NCBI GenBank assembly: GCA_023362775.1
Contig: JALMGJ010000015.1
Location: 23,463,001-23,527,000, forward strand
Reading direction: 5' to 3'
Origin: Charina bottae
Lineage: Eukaryota; Chordata; Lepidosauria; Squamata; Charinaidae
Length of the DNA: 64,000 nt
Shown here: one piece after another, positions 1 through 15,226 of the stretch
Layout of the letters: every line of letters begins with the position of its first letter
Position numbering within the stretch: position 1 is the stretch's first letter
Position numbers and translations under genes: made by a program
Notes under the pieces: generated by a model
Seen by the model: only the letters and a program-made list of their open reading frames with translations
The model's database searches: none
Told to the model about the DNA's origin: nothing

Positions 1-147
1 TGGGCCAGTCTCACACTCTCAGCCCAACTCACCTCCTAGGGTGGTGGTTGTGGGGAAAATAGGAGGAATAAGGAGTATTAGGTATGTTTGTCGCCTTGAG
101 TCATTTATAAAAATGAAAAAGGGATAGAAAATAAATAAATAAAGATA
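1..147 (+). mobile_element. tRNA-derived SINE, 3' part
   Basis: This is the 3' half of the SINE seen more fully at 21803-22350. It shares the run from 'gggccagtc' through 'ggaaaataggagga' and 'ggagtattagg' to 'cttgagt', 'atttataaaaat' and an (AAAT)n tail. The tRNA-like head lies before base 1. It sits in EMC8 intron 1. Confidence 0.7.
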
Positions 148-2905
148 AAATAATGAAACGTCTGCAAGCAAACCACCAAGCTCAGAGCACCAAGGACTCC
201 ACAGATGGGACAATCCAATAGGATTAAAAACCCAGTAGAATAAATTTGTCTGGGCAGCTTTATGACATGTCGGAGGGAAGATGCTGCACAGACCTCCGAG
301 GAGGGGAGCAAGTTCCCCAACGGGGGGGGCAGTGCTGCAGAGCAGGCGTGCTGTCTTGCCCAGACCCCATGGGCTTCACGAGGGGAGGACTTGCAAGACT
401 CACAATGGAACTATTTGGAAAATGACATTTCCTGCCTCTATTTGAAAGTCTCACTGAAGATAAAAAATGCCAGCAAACACCTTCCTGTTAATAAATAAAG
501 TGTAGCTTTATTGCCAAGCTTTCAGACGTTACTTTGCCAAGCAAAGCGAGGCTTGAAGTTAAGCAAATGAAGGCAGTCTTGTCTTTTTGTAAGTGAAAAC
601 GTCTGCAACATTAGGGTTGAATTTGTACCTGGCAGGATTGAAAATACAGCCACTGTAGAACCTGGACAGTGTTGCAAGTCCGCATGCAAACTAATTACGA
701 AGCAATTGGCTTTGTCTGTTTCCAGCTGGATTGGAAATGGGCAGAGCTGAATCAATTAGTAAATCAGTGTGGCTTGCTGAGTGGGACTTAGGGCAGATTG
801 GAGAGACTTGATTAGGGACAGCACATTATGTCTTAGAGGCCAAGGCACTGATCTATCTGTGGGCAACGTTTTATTGTTGCTGTTCCCTCAGCACTAATCA
901 GAGTTGACAGCTTTATTTGTAGATTGCCAGTAGAAATAATGAGAAGTGAAATGTACGGTTGACCTGGGTCTGGCAGGCCTGGCTATCCATCTGGCCCAAA
1001 CTCACAAAACATAAGACGCTGATTCAACGAATAATAGTAATCTACGAGGTGAAATCTTGAGAATGGGTCCTGTCCACCAAGTGCTGATTCTGCCCAACAG
1101 AAAGTTACTACTCACAATCTGGTCCTGTGAGGTTATTACCAATAGACACGAATCCTTAACTTGTTAACCAGAAATGCAAGGTGGTCCTAGATTTGAAAAC
1201 CATTATAAGCCTGCTCCCACCAAAGAGTGATCAAAGAATATTTCAGGCATGCTCCTTACTATGAAAACACATTCTGTTTGTGTGTTTAGTTTTTAGTTGC
1301 AAGATCTCAACTTGCGGGCTATTCAAAAAACAAATTTAAGGCGTTATAAATGGTTATGATTTTGATGGCAGGTGGCTCTTTAATGGTGGTACTAAATGAG
1401 AGCTTAACAAAACACATCCACATCATTTCATTGGAACAGATTATTTTCAAAGCTTTTAGTGTAATTTGGGACTGGAATTATGCTGCTAAACAATGAGATT
1501 GATGTGTTTGGGGAACGGGAGATCAGAATGCAAAATGTTCGGGAATCCGTTTTTTTCTTTTCCTTTTTTTTAAAATATATCTGGAACATACATAATTGCT
1601 GGGTAGTTTTTCTACTTCCCCTAAATCACTGGATTATCTTAATCAGATAATCTCATTATGAGAAGCAAATATAGTAGGTTCAAAGCTGCCAAGCAGGACC
1701 AAAATCTGAGTTTGGATAAATGCATTCAGATCAGATTGTGCATCCTAACATTTAATTCTTTCTAAGTATTTTAATAAAGCTTTATGGCAGATTAGATGAT
1801 ACATTATGATAAAAAATGAGTTTTATACAAATGCTGGCAATAATTAAAGTGCCTAGTCGGGGGAAGAAGACAGTATTGGGCCTTATCTCCAGATCTTGGC
1901 TGTCAGGGTTTCCTTCAAGCCTGTAGCCTGTCAGCCAGTTTGGATGTGGGCCACCCAGAGTGGAATTAATAGATGCTTTCTGGAGCCTTCTCCCTCGGGA
2001 TCAGCCTGTGCTGACCCACCTCAGTATTGTTGAAGGAATTACAGATGGAAGATGGGGTTGAGTGGTTCCTTTGTTCTTGCTTGTGCCATCTGTCTCTCTT
2101 TGTCTTACTCTGTTCAGCGGTTCTTTCTTGGATCAGCCTGTCCTCCCATTTTCCATGAAGGGATCAGAGGAAAAAGAAAGGTTCCCTTCCCCCGTATGCT
2201 GCTGCTTTTTCATTTTTGAATGTCCTCTGTAGTCCCTATGACAGCCCCAGAGAACCGAGGATGGATAATGAATGCACTGTTGCTAGAGCTGGTTCAGTTA
2301 GAGTATTTCTCACCTGGAAATGTCATTCATGGTATCTGCTTTGTTTGTCCTCACAGTCACCATCTGATGTGCGAGATCACTGTGCATTTTACACAGTGAA
2401 CATCAAAATCCCAAGTTCGTTGCACATTACTGTACACTGTGTGTTTCCTTAGACTTGCTAATTCAGAAAACACGTAAAATGTGTAACCTGTCTCTTCACA
2501 GCAGTTGGCTAATTATCATTAGCAAAATAAAGGTTTATTTATTTATTTATTTATTTATTATTTAAATTTATCCCCGCCCATCTCCCCGAATAGTTATAAT
2601 AGAATTTATCACAAACTTAAAAGTCCTGCCTAAGAAACTTGACAAAATAATGTTTTGTATACAGAGCACACCTTTCAAATGTCTGGCAGGTTAAAACCAA
2701 TTGCCGGTGGTTTCATCTTGTTCCAGCAGCTTTCAGTGTGTCCTGACCACAGGTGTCAAATAATAAGTCCGTGTGAAATAACCATCAACAAAATGGGTAT
2801 CAAGCTGCTATTTGAATCAAATTGCCTGCTACAAACCTCGGCTGCTTTAGTCTGTACCTTGATTGCGTTTGGGTTCTTACCATTTTTTTTACCGACCTCC
2901 TTCAG
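1..2905 (+). other. EMC8: EMC8 intron 1 (partial)
   Basis: No coding exon is visible here. The stretch 1200-1860 is AT-rich, has no repeat hallmarks and contains homeobox-like TAAT cores, so it could hold conserved non-coding sequence; that is only an impression. A short (ATTT)n run lies at about 2537-2562, next to a truncated repeat tail. The first EMC8 exon, which would encode about 77 residues, was looked for and is not in this interval. Confidence 0.6.
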
Positions 2906-5451
<2,546 letters not shown>

Positions 5452-7680
5452 GAGGATTCCCACTGACTTGATTTGCTGGGATTTTCACTGTGCTGAAGAG
5501 AAAAAAAAGAGCATTAATTTTGAAATGTAAATAAGAGAGGTGATGGTTCCTTCAGGTGAGTGAGACCCATCACTTAGAAAAGGATGTGTTGCTATGCCAT
5601 CAAGTCTTTTTAATGAGAATCTCTGGGGCATCAACCATATTTTGGAGCCTTTTCTGTCGATCGCCCTTTTGTTCTCATCCTGATGCATTCTGGTTACTCT
5701 CAAGGGAGAAACTAGATCTACTTGTTCCAAATTGTTCGTATTAAAAAGTTTTGACTTAACTTTTCATATCCTTTAGAGATAATTTTTTAAAAAAAAAAGA
5801 TTTATGAATTATCTTTCAGAGAGCTAACTGCTAGTTTTATTTTTAAAGCAACTGCATCTAAATAAATAATTGAACTTTACATGGTCAGGTCAGTTTGGAA
5901 GCTGTTATTCCAAGTGCTGATTCCTGGACATGGTTGCAATTGACTGATATATTTATTATACAGGGAGAAAGCAATTTGAGAAACAGTATATCCCCAGATG
6001 CTGCCAAGTTTCTTAGTTATTCTGGGAATGCTGCAATTTTTCTGCCTCTCCAGTTTGAGTGTTACGAGTCAATTTGCGTTCCCCTTGGAACAGCAAGCCC
6101 CTTCTGTGAGTTCAGTATGGGTGGAATAGGCCGAGCAGCCAAGTGAGTTATAAGTACGTGTTTTTGTTCACCAACAAAAAGCAAAGTAGTTCTCTCTATT
6201 CTTGTGTCTGGGGAAAAAAACTTGTAATTTCTTTGAGGTTTAATTATTGCGCAAACATAGGAAGAGAACTTAACAGCCGTGGATTTCAGTTCCTGAAATG
6301 ATGATGATGGAGTAGCCTGTAGCCCCAGCACTTGTGTTCCCCCTTCAGCAAAGGGACTCTGGCAGCTGTCTGATTTTGAAATTCGCTTTTCTAATTTGCC
6401 AATTCTATTCAAATTCTCCAAGCTATGATGAGTTACTCAGGTTTTCAGAGACCAGACTTTTCCCAGTTCAGAAAGAATAGCCAGCTGTGGTGCATCACGA
6501 AGCAAGATGCAAACTTTTCATCTTCTCACACAAAGGGGGAGAATGTTCAACCCCATTCAGAGTCGCTGCACTCCAAGTATCTTGCTCTGGAAAACCTCCC
6601 CATCCAATCTTCCATCGAGGCGCTGGTTCCCCAGTGCATAAGCTCCATAGCACGCACACGGACACATCTCCTGTCTAACTTCTAGTGAAAGTAGGTGTTG
6701 AAGAAGAGCACAACTGTTGATCTTTCATAGCTGGCATTCCCGTTTGTTCCCATGCTGTTTACTTGCAAGCAAATTTTATAGTCTTAACCGTTTGGTTTCA
6801 TATTGGGCTGTTTGGATCAGGCTTGTAATATAATGGTTTTGTGGTGTAAAGTGCAAAAGAGTCTTTAAAACATGAGAACCTGTGTCACTTTGGGATTTTT
6901 TTCCCCCCTTCTCTCTTAATATAACGTTTAACGGGGATGGGTGCATCTTCCTTGTGCTAATTGTTTTATATGTCTGATTTTCTTTATTTCTTCCACCCTG
7001 GCTGATCCTGTATTAATGCATCCTTTTATTTATGGCATATTCTATATCTCAAAAAGTAGCAGTTGGAGCTTTTGTGTTGCTTTCTTTCCCTCATCACCTT
7101 GAAAATAAAGCTGATGAAACAAGCCTCATTTTGTAAGAAGATGTGATTCCGAATATTCCGTTGGTTAGGCTAAAGTTGTCCTTAGCTGAGAATTCCATAG
7201 CATGGAGGAATTTTCCTGGCTGTTGAGACTGAGGCTCAGGCTGTGTTGAGAGGCAGAACAGAGTCTGGTAATTAAATATATTTTACGTGCAGTGGCTGCT
7301 TTTAAACCCTGTACTCTCTTGAAAGAGTGTTTGAATTGCCTCAACATTGGCTCTGTAGGTAGCTGGCTGGGCTACCCTGCTTTTTCTATAATGATGTGAA
7401 GACCTTTGGCAATGGCAAATGATGAATATGTCTCTCTGAGGGTATATGGAAATTTTTAATGGGGTATATTGTCAACTGGAAAACATTTTCCACCTTAGGG
7501 AGCATTGCTTGATTGGCATGTTTTGTTGATTGCTAGAAAAAAAATGCTGAAAGCATTTCTGGATCTTTATTTGTGTGTAACCAAACACACAAATAAATAT
7601 CAGTATTAAAATTAGAACCACCGCCAATGGAGGAGCAAACACACACACATGCACAGAAGGTAAAACACAGATGTGGAAGT
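5452..7680 (+). other. EMC8 3' UTR and downstream flank
   Basis: There is no coding exon here. ATTAAA- and AATAAA-type poly(A) signals occur near 5741, 5860 and 7104, so the EMC8 transcript could end at any of them; the sequence alone does not decide. The rest is AT-rich unique-looking DNA without recognisable repeats. Confidence 0.4.
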
Positions 7681-7689
7681 GAATGAAAG

Positions 7690-7695
7690 AATTTA

Positions 7696-7739
<44 letters not shown>

Positions 7740-7800
7740 TAATTCAATTTGTATTTACCGCTCCATCTCCCTGCAAGGGAACTCTGGGCGGTTAGTTAAA
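7690..7800. repeat. (TTAC)n microsatellite beside a LINE/SINE tail
   Basis: About eleven uninterrupted TTAC units run to 7740. They are followed by 'ttgtatttaccgc' and 'aactctgggcgg', the reverse complement of a common reptile retroposon 3' tail ('gccgcccagagtt' type). The microsatellite probably grew from the short tandem tail of that minus-strand insertion. Confidence 0.6.
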
Positions 7801-8034
7801 AATCTAGAATCTATTTAAAAAGTCTTTGCCTGTGATCCGTCTCCTTGTATAATTGGGATGTTACTTGGGCCGCCCATAAATCTCATTCCCTTTTTGCTGG
7901 CTTTCACATCTGCAGTGGGCATCCGATTTTGCAGATAGGCTGCATAGGACAGTCATTCCTAGGGAGCCCGTGCTGTTTGTAGCAGACCTGAGCTTCAAGG
8001 AGAGGACGCCAGCCGCAGTCCTTCAGGTGTCGCC

Positions 8035-9180
8035 TTAAAAGATTGGTAGCCCATTATTCCAAGCAATCGGATCAGACTGTTCTGGACTGACAGATTTCCC
8101 TGGGGCTGGCTGGGAACACCCTGGAGGCTCCCTTTTCTCCTGCGGGGCCTGGTCTGCCATTGGTTTGCAATCTAGGCCGGTGGATTGCAGCTGGACTTGC
8201 TTCTTGCGGCTTTGTGAACTTTCTGGCTCTTTAATAAAAGTCTTGCTGCTGGGAACGTGTTGTGTGAGTTTCTGATGTACCCCCGGGGTTGTAGAAGCAA
8301 CTGGCTGAACATTGCTGTTGCCCGCAGGCTGAGCTCCTACTTTGCTTCCCCAGGGCTGTGGTAGATCTTCCTTCACTCGCTGTTAAACACAGGATGGGCT
8401 GCTGGGTCGGCCGCCGCCCCGTGGGGATTGCTTGGTCTTGGCTTCACACTATATGCCGATCTCGGGATTTGCAAATTGCGGGTGGCCTCACCAGGTTGCG
8501 GCTGATTCGACAGACCGTGGTTTAAAAAGTAGCCACGTGATGCCCAAACCAGTTTCGGGGGGAGCTTCTGTCCCATCTACCTGGGGATATGAGCATTTAA
8601 TCTGGGACCTGTTGTGCGCAAAACGTGCCCTCTCCCATCACCTTGCGATTCTTCCCGTTGCTGCCCAGCCCTTTTGCCTTCTGCTCCTTCGCTCTGGCCA
8701 GGGTGGAGATGGGCTGGGGTGCCACCTCTTCCAAGGCGAAGTCAGCCCCCCGGGACTTCAGGGGCACCTTTCTTGGCCCTGGTCCAGGCTCAGATCCCAA
8801 ATGCAGGGATGAGCTTCCTTGTGCCTCTTGGATCCACCGGTGGCCATTTGCTGACTAACGGGAAGCCGCCTCCCATCAGAGTGAACTGTTCCGGCTCCAA
8901 CTCCCACGTTACTCCCGGGAACAGAAGGCGGCATCTGTTCCTTCCCCCAGAAATGCTTTTGGTTGTGACTTTATAAGAAGGGTGCGAGGGGACCTCGGGG
9001 CAGGGTACCAGTTTGCGGAACGGTGTCCTGGAGACCAGAAGCTCCCAGGGGTCTCCGGCTTTAATTCTTTCCTCGCTGCGCCTCTGGGTGAGCTCCCGTA
9101 AAGAACTCGACAGGCACGGGCAGCCGCCCAGGCTGGCAGCCACCAAGATGCAGCCTGAATGGGCAGGCCTGCAGGCATCT
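8035..9180 (-). other. minus-strand ORF-rich segment, unassigned
   Basis: Successive minus-strand open frames (8035-8376, 8373-8576, 8597-8800, then 8909 upward) have mixed, protein-like composition, for example EPESSQSRKKQVQLQS and STLARAKEQKAKGLG. I do not recognise a family, see no clear splice pattern, and the frames shift between segments. It could be a decayed retrocopy or simply GC-rich sequence flanking the CpG island. A 17-base C run lies just beyond, at 9231-9247. Confidence 0.2.
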
Positions 9181-9379
9181 TGCATACACCTGCTCAAAGG
9201 AATGGGGGCTTTGCTCATCTTCCTTAGCTTCCCCCCCCCCCCCCCCCATCCGCATCCTGGAAGATGGTAGGGACTGTGCAAATCGAGCGCTTTTCTCAGC
9301 CCAACTTCTTGGAGAATTGCAGCCCGCGTGTAAAAGTGGATTTGAACCACCCCTGTCGGTAGATTCGGTGCTGGTTTCC

Positions 9380-10870
9380 GCATTACCTTACGGGAACCCA
9401 GCCCTTGCCGTCGGCCGGCCGCAGCTTCCGGCCGGCCGCACCAACCCCTCCGACCGTGGGGCCTTCCGCAAAGGGGGCTTCCTTGCGGACACGCACCCGC
9501 CACGCCCGGCGTGGGTCCGCAAGGAAGGGTTCCCACCTCGCAGCAAGGATGCAGGCGGCTCCGCGGTAAAGTGCGGAGCGGCCAGGGAGGGACGCTGCGC
9601 ACGTGCAGAGTGCACCTGTGGTGGGACCACAACTCCCGCCGCCCTGCCCATCGGGCACAGCAGCAACGGCTAAGCGGAGCTGGGGTCTCCCTTCAGCACA
9701 GCATCCGTCTGCGGGTGGAAAATCCGGTCGTTGTTTCCTGCTGCAGCAGGAAGATCTGCAGCGGTCCTCCGGCCGGGCTTTCTGACCGCCCCCCGAGCCT
9801 TGGCTCCCTCCCCCCACTACAAGATTGCCAGGACCCCACCCCCGGGGACCAGACCCCCCTCCGGCTGCAGCCCCGGCCAGGTCAGAAGCGAGGCGCAGCG
9901 GCGGCAGCAGCAGCGCGCCCGACCCTCCGCCCTCCTGCGGGCCTGGGGTGGAGGGCGGGGAGCCGGGCACGCCTGGCCGCGGAGACGCCCGCTGGGCGGC
10001 CAGCCGGAGGTGGTCCCCGCTCCCCTCCCCGCCCCGCCCCCCCGGCCGCGCGTATGCAAATCGCCCTGGCCCTGCCTCCCGGGCTGCTGCGCCGGGCGCG
10101 CGGCTGGCGGCGATGTCAGCGGCTGGAGTTCGCGCGAGCGGGTGAGTGGCTCGTGCTCGGTCCGGCCCGGACCTCGGGGGACGGCGGGGCTCCGGTCGCC
10201 TGCGCTGCACGGGAGGGGGGGCGTGGCGCATGCTGCAGGGTGCATGCTGCATGCGCCGCCCCCCGCCCGCGCGCCCCTCTCCGCCTTCCCCGGCTCGGCC
10301 GAACTTGGCCAGCCGGGCGCGCCAAGGCTGCTTCCCGGAGTTGCGGGCATCGGCCCTGCTTCGCAGCAGGCTCGCCTGGGTGCCTCCGTGGGGCGCGGGG
10401 GGCGGGCGGGGGTCCCGAGCGGGAGGGACGGGCTGTGCGCGGGGCCCTTGGCGGGGCTGGCTGAAAGCGAGGCTCGCCGCTTCAGCCACAACGCGGGGCT
10501 CCCACGCGCCGGGCCAACCACGCGCGAGGGATATCGGGACCAGCAACCCGGTGCGCGAGAGAGCCGCGGGCGGAGCAGAGGGGAGGGCGGATGGGCTGAA
10601 CATCTGGGCGAGGCACAAAAGTTTGCGGGGGTGAAGGGCGCCTTCCTTCCGGCGGAGAGGCGCCCCCCAGCTGTTGCTCTGTCTTCAGCTCCACCGTGGA
10701 GGGAAAGTTACCCCCGGGAACAAGTGGGTGGGGGGTGCAAGCAGCCACGCCCCCCTAACTTTTCAGAAGTTTTGCCCTGGTTTTGCCCGGACTTTGGCTA
10801 GAGAAGAACCGAAGGGGGGGGGGGACTTTCTTCTTTCAGGGTTAGGGAAAGGGGGGGCCCTTCACAGGGT
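9380..10870. promoter_or_regulatory. CpG island, probable C16orf74 promoter
   Basis: This is a dense run of CpG dinucleotides and GC boxes with long open frames on both strands, as expected in GC-rich DNA. An octamer ATGCAAAT lies at 10054-10061. A strong donor-like G/GTGAGT occurs at 10141/10142, which could end a non-coding first exon. The island is about 5 kb upstream of the C16orf74 start codon on the same strand and no other gene is near, so a C16orf74 5' UTR exon is the simplest reading. A divergent non-coding transcript is also possible. Confidence 0.6.
10054..10061 (+). promoter_or_regulatory. octamer (POU/OCT) motif in CpG island
   Basis: This is a perfect ATGCAAAT flanked by GC-rich sequence, about 80 bases before the candidate splice donor at 10142. 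In other genes this element, placed just upstream of the start site, binds POU-family factors. Position and perfect match are seen; function is inferred. Confidence 0.4.
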
Positions 10871-11289
10871 GCTGAACTCCGGGGCCTACCATTTGTTACC
10901 AGGGCCCTGCGGGCTGGGGATGCTGGGGGTTGTAGTTCAGCAACCTCCGGAGAGCTATGGGAAAGCATGGTGTGCTCTCCAATGACTCGCTTGTGGATAT
11001 TTAGGCAATTTTATGAACATTGATTTCCTATTTTTTACTTGGCCAAGCCAATCCATTGTTTGGTTTCTTGCCTGGGCAGAAGGTGAAAGGTGTTTTCACT
11101 CCGAAGATTATGGATTTTGATCCAGCAAGGGCGTGATCAGCCAGGTGGACCTCCAATTCTGCCTTTCTTTAGAAATCATTTCTCTAAACTTTCTTTCCTC
11201 GGTGGTCTCTGAAAGGATGGGTGTTGGCTCATCCTTGGGTGCTAATATGCTGCTGTAGATAGCTGGACCAAGTTGGATACTGGACTTGA

Positions 11290-11455
11290 AGGACACCTAT
11301 CCTAAGAAATAGCACTGGATTCTGCAGGATCCGACTCTTGAACAGATTTTTCCTGACTACTAAGTTCCAGAGATGGGGAGAACATTTCTGGAACTTAGTA
11401 CTCGGGAAAAATCTATTCAAGAGTCAGATCCTGCAAAAACTGTGGTGTCCTTTGG
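11290..11455. mobile_element. imperfect palindromic MITE-like hairpin
   Basis: The left arm (about 11290-11370, with 'ggacacc', 'ctgcaggatc', 'ctcttgaa', 'taagttcca') is repeated in reverse complement on the right (about 11388-11453, with 'ggaacttagta', 'attcaagag', 'gatcctgca', 'ggtgtcc'). The centre is near 11378. I could not find a convincing target-site duplication, so the superfamily is open. Confidence 0.55.
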
Positions 11456-14400
11456 ATGTATTGACACCCATTTCTATCTCTCCTCTGCTCAACTCCAAGT
11501 CCAATTCTCTTTGTCTCGCCACTCACAGTTGAGCACAAAATAAGAAATACAGCTTCTTCCTGGAATTCTGCCCTCTGCTATCTTTCTCGAATTCAGTGAG
11601 AATTTCCCATTATACTTAGATACGTACCTCTGGGCATCCTTTAGACATTTTCATCATTGGCTTTGTTCTCCCAAAATAAGCCCCATTTTGTTTAACTAGG
11701 GCTTGTGGGATAAACCACAGATGAGTAGGATCATGCAGCACACCGAGCCATAAATCGTGGGTTACAGACTCCAAGAGATGGATGAAAACAACATTTGAAG
11801 CCACAAAAAGGTGGTTGGGCGCATTGGTTGAACCCAACCACTGGCAATGGCTACATTGGATGCAGAACCTTTGACCCTCCAGTATGTCTATGAAGGTTCT
11901 CAGTCATCCAGGTGGAATTGTCTGTAGCTTGAATCATGTCAACTGGATTTCTGTTTTCTCAGTGGAAACGTTTCGCTCCTTATCCAAGAAGCTTCTTCAG
12001 TCTGAGCAAAGTTAGTAAGGGAATCCTTAAATATGTTTCTAGGGTGGCTGTGTGACCTTGCACCTGGGGCTAGGTCATGGTTATTTGAGATGTTATTTCT
12101 AAGTCCCTTTATCATCCAAAGGAGGATCGTTAAGATCACCATGCTGCTGTTGAGCTTGTGAAATGGTCTTAATCTTCCTAGGCACAGAAGACAAAGCAGG
12201 GAGGAAGATGGGGGAAAGATTATGCCTGAGGTCCCCACCTCTATTCAAGGAAGGATTTTCCAAGTTGGCATAAATGGATTCCTTGACCCCTCTCTCAAAC
12301 CACCTATCTTCTCTGTCTTTGACCCTCCAGCTTCATCACAACTGGCATTAGTCATGCTGGAAGTTGCTGGAGCTGCGGTGAGTTTGGTAACATCTGGATA
12401 GCCTCCACCTTCTTCACCTTCGGTCTTAAATAAATTAGAAAATGAAAGAATACCTACACACTCAAGGCCAATGAGAATTTGGCAGGGGCTAGGAGACACG
12501 AATCTATTACCCACAAGTGTTTGGAAAGTTGAGCCAATGCAGAATTCACCAGCTCGCCTGCAAATTGTCTGGACCTTGTATTCCAACAGTGCTTAAAAAC
12601 AAAGTTCTTTGAACAAGGAGCCCAAACCTCAATACTATTGATACTCTATGCCCTGTGATTTTTGGCTGTTCCACATGCTGGTTTGTACCTAGATATGCAA
12701 GTCATTGGCTTGGTCTATATCAGGGGAAGGAAACATGAGACTCTCCAGCTGAAATTTATCACCTGCCATGCTAGTTGAGGCTCCTGGGAGTTGTAGTTCA
12801 GCAACATCTGGTTCCATATTTTGGATGTGTATATACTGACTGTTTTGAACGTGAACAATCTTGGTGTTTGCACCTTCCGTTTGGAAATTCTTCCACTGTC
12901 CTGGCAGAGTCAAAGTGCCCGTTATAAATAATAACCAGATTCTTTTTCAGGCAAATATTGTGTGAGGAAGTGGGAGCAGCAGATCCTTCAGGAGGGAGAG
13001 AAATTATTTTTGTCATCCAAATGTTGAACTGTCTTTCCAAACCTGAGCATTCAGATTTGTTCAATTCTCATTAAGGAATGAAAATAAATTATACACAAGC
13101 AAGCCAAGATGGTTTTTATCCAAGGCGTCCATATTTTTTTCACGTGGGCAAAAGTAGAATTCCTTATACATGAACCAATTCAGGATCTAGAGATGTAGAG
13201 TTAAGTTGCCCCAACTTTTCCCCCAGAAAGGCTCTTGTGCACCTAAGTCAGGGATGCACGATTTCTGCCAGGCCACAGGTACCCCCGAGTTTGTGGGACA
13301 TGTTGGGGACAGTACTGTATTCCAAAAGTAAGTGGGGGCAAGGCCCATTTTGAGAGGAGCTTCAGGGGTTTTAACATTGGGAAAAGTGTTGTCTTCTGCA
13401 TCTACAAGGTATAAGGCAGTCATTTTGCCCCTGGGCAATTTTCTAGCCCCCTAGTGCCAAAAAAGGCCTAAATCTGGGGGCTTGAAAGGGTCGGTGGAGA
13501 TCCCCAAAAAAGGATACTGCTTGAAGCCCTCACACCAGGCATTTTACAGTCCTGGTTTAACAGGAACACAACAGACTTAACATGGTGATTTGCGGGGAGG
13601 CTCTTCCTGTTGAATTTCTCCCCTTCCGAAATCTCAAACGTGGTAGCCTGAGAGAATAGCATAGGAGAATTGCTTTCATCTGATGCAAAAGTAGGTCCAT
13701 TTTTAACATTTGCAGGGCTGTTCTTTGAGCTGGTTCTTGGCACGGTTTCTGACACGGTTCCCGACTTCAATCATTTCTGCCCCACAAATCAATGTTCTCC
13801 TATTCCACCGTAATCTCCAACTGCGGAATGGCCCAGAGACGGACTGAATGGCTGGCATATCCTGGAATCTTTCCTTTAAACAGAGACCAGCGAATAATTG
13901 AAGCTAGGTTACTGCCTACGGATCCTGACCTGGTGGTCTCGCGCCAGCCCTTAAGTGCATTGAGATGCATCGGATCAGCTTCCATCTTTGTGGACAGGCG
14001 GAACCTCCAGATCACATCAGATGGCATCCACGTTTCATAGCAGCTGGTGGTGGGACGCTGGGCTATGCTTCAGGAGCTCATCAGCAGTTAATGATTAAAT
14101 TGAAGCCTGTTGAACGCAGAGAGAAATCTCTTCTTCGCATTGACAAGTTCCACTTACTTCCCCATCCGAGAAAGGTTCCAGCCATGGAAACACTTTCTGC
14201 TAGATTTATTGTTGCCGAGATAGGCACAGCAGCTTGCTCAGGATAAGCTGGCAACAGCCTGGCAGGGAAGGAACAGTTAGCAGCTATGTCTGAATGCGGC
14301 ACCTTCCCCAATTGATTCCACTGTATACGTTAAACTCCTGCTCAATGGGTTCCCTGAGAAGCTGAAGGCAGTTCATTGACACGTAGCCAGTTCTCCATCC

Positions 14401-14690
14401 CAAGAGCTTTGCCTCTTGATCAGGGGTTCCAAGAATTAAAAAAATGGAAAGCTCCTGTGTTACAGCCCCCCATCATTCTCCAGCTAGCACGATCCTAGAT
14501 AGAGACAGAGAACTTCCAACCTGTAAGGCCCAATCTGGCCTAATCAACAAAACACCCCACAAGTCTTTCAGGAGGTCTGGGCAGTGGGGAGGGCCCCAAG
14601 CCCTCCCCCTTTTCTATAAGACTCTCCCCTGCTGGGTGTGAGAGAGGAGAGTAATTAATTAATTGCCCTTAACAACTAAAGCGGAGACAA
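11456..14690. other. intergenic/intronic, no gene recognised
   Basis: No exon was recognised here. Short open frames occur on both strands without family resemblance. Around 12720-12800 there is decayed repeat sequence ending in 'gggagttgtagttcagcaac', which recurs near 10925 and 39485 and looks like part of a DNA-transposon family common in reptiles. Confidence 0.4.
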
Positions 14691-14762
14691 GGTGTTTATT
14701 GCAGGACTGTTTTTACTGTATGCACCCCGAGTTGTTGTAGAGTTGGGCAGCCTTCTACATTT

Positions 14763-15226
14763 GTGGAAAGAAGGGGAAGGAGGAAAGAGACAGACAGGCA
14801 AGGGAAGGGAAGGAGGGAGGGAAGGGAAGGAAAGAGAGAGAGAGAGAAAGAGGAAGGAAGGAAGGAAGGAAGGAAGGAAGGAAGGAAGGAAGGAAGGAAG
14901 GGGAAGGGGGAAAGAGACAGACAGGTAAAGGAAGGAGGGAGGGGAGAGAAGGAGGGGGAGAGAGGAAGGAAGGAAGGGAGGGAGGGAGGGAAGGGGGAAA
15001 GAGACAGACAAGTAAAAGAAGGAGGGAGGGGAGGGACGTGAAGGAAAGAGAGAGAGAAAGGGGAGGGAGGGAGGAAAGAAGGAAGGAAGGAAGGAAGGGG
15101 AAGGGGGAAAGAGACAGACAGGTAAAGGAAGGAGGGAGGGGATAGAAGGAAAGAGGAAGGAAGGAAGGAAGGAAGGAAGGAAGGAAGGAAGGAAGGAAGG
15201 AAGGAAGGAAGGAAGGAAGGAGAGAA
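14763..15226. repeat. GA-rich (GGAA)n array with higher-order unit
   Basis: These are about 460 bases of purines. The motif 'aaagagacagacagg' (once 'acaag') recurs at about 14784, 14911, 14998 and 15108, separated by GGAA/GGGA runs, so the array has a higher-order unit of about 90-125 bases. It produces a false minus-strand frame of P, S, L and F. It lies about 350 bases upstream of the C16orf74 start codon. Confidence 0.9.

Noticed and set aside
1..2905. Search for EMC8 exon 1
   Set aside because: No frame resembles the first 77 residues of EMC8 and there is no CpG island; the exon lies upstream.
9383..10801. Long open frames on both strands (up to 411 codons)
   Set aside because: They overlap on opposite strands in a CpG island, are rich in Pro, Arg, Gly and Ala and resemble no family; chance frames in GC-rich DNA.
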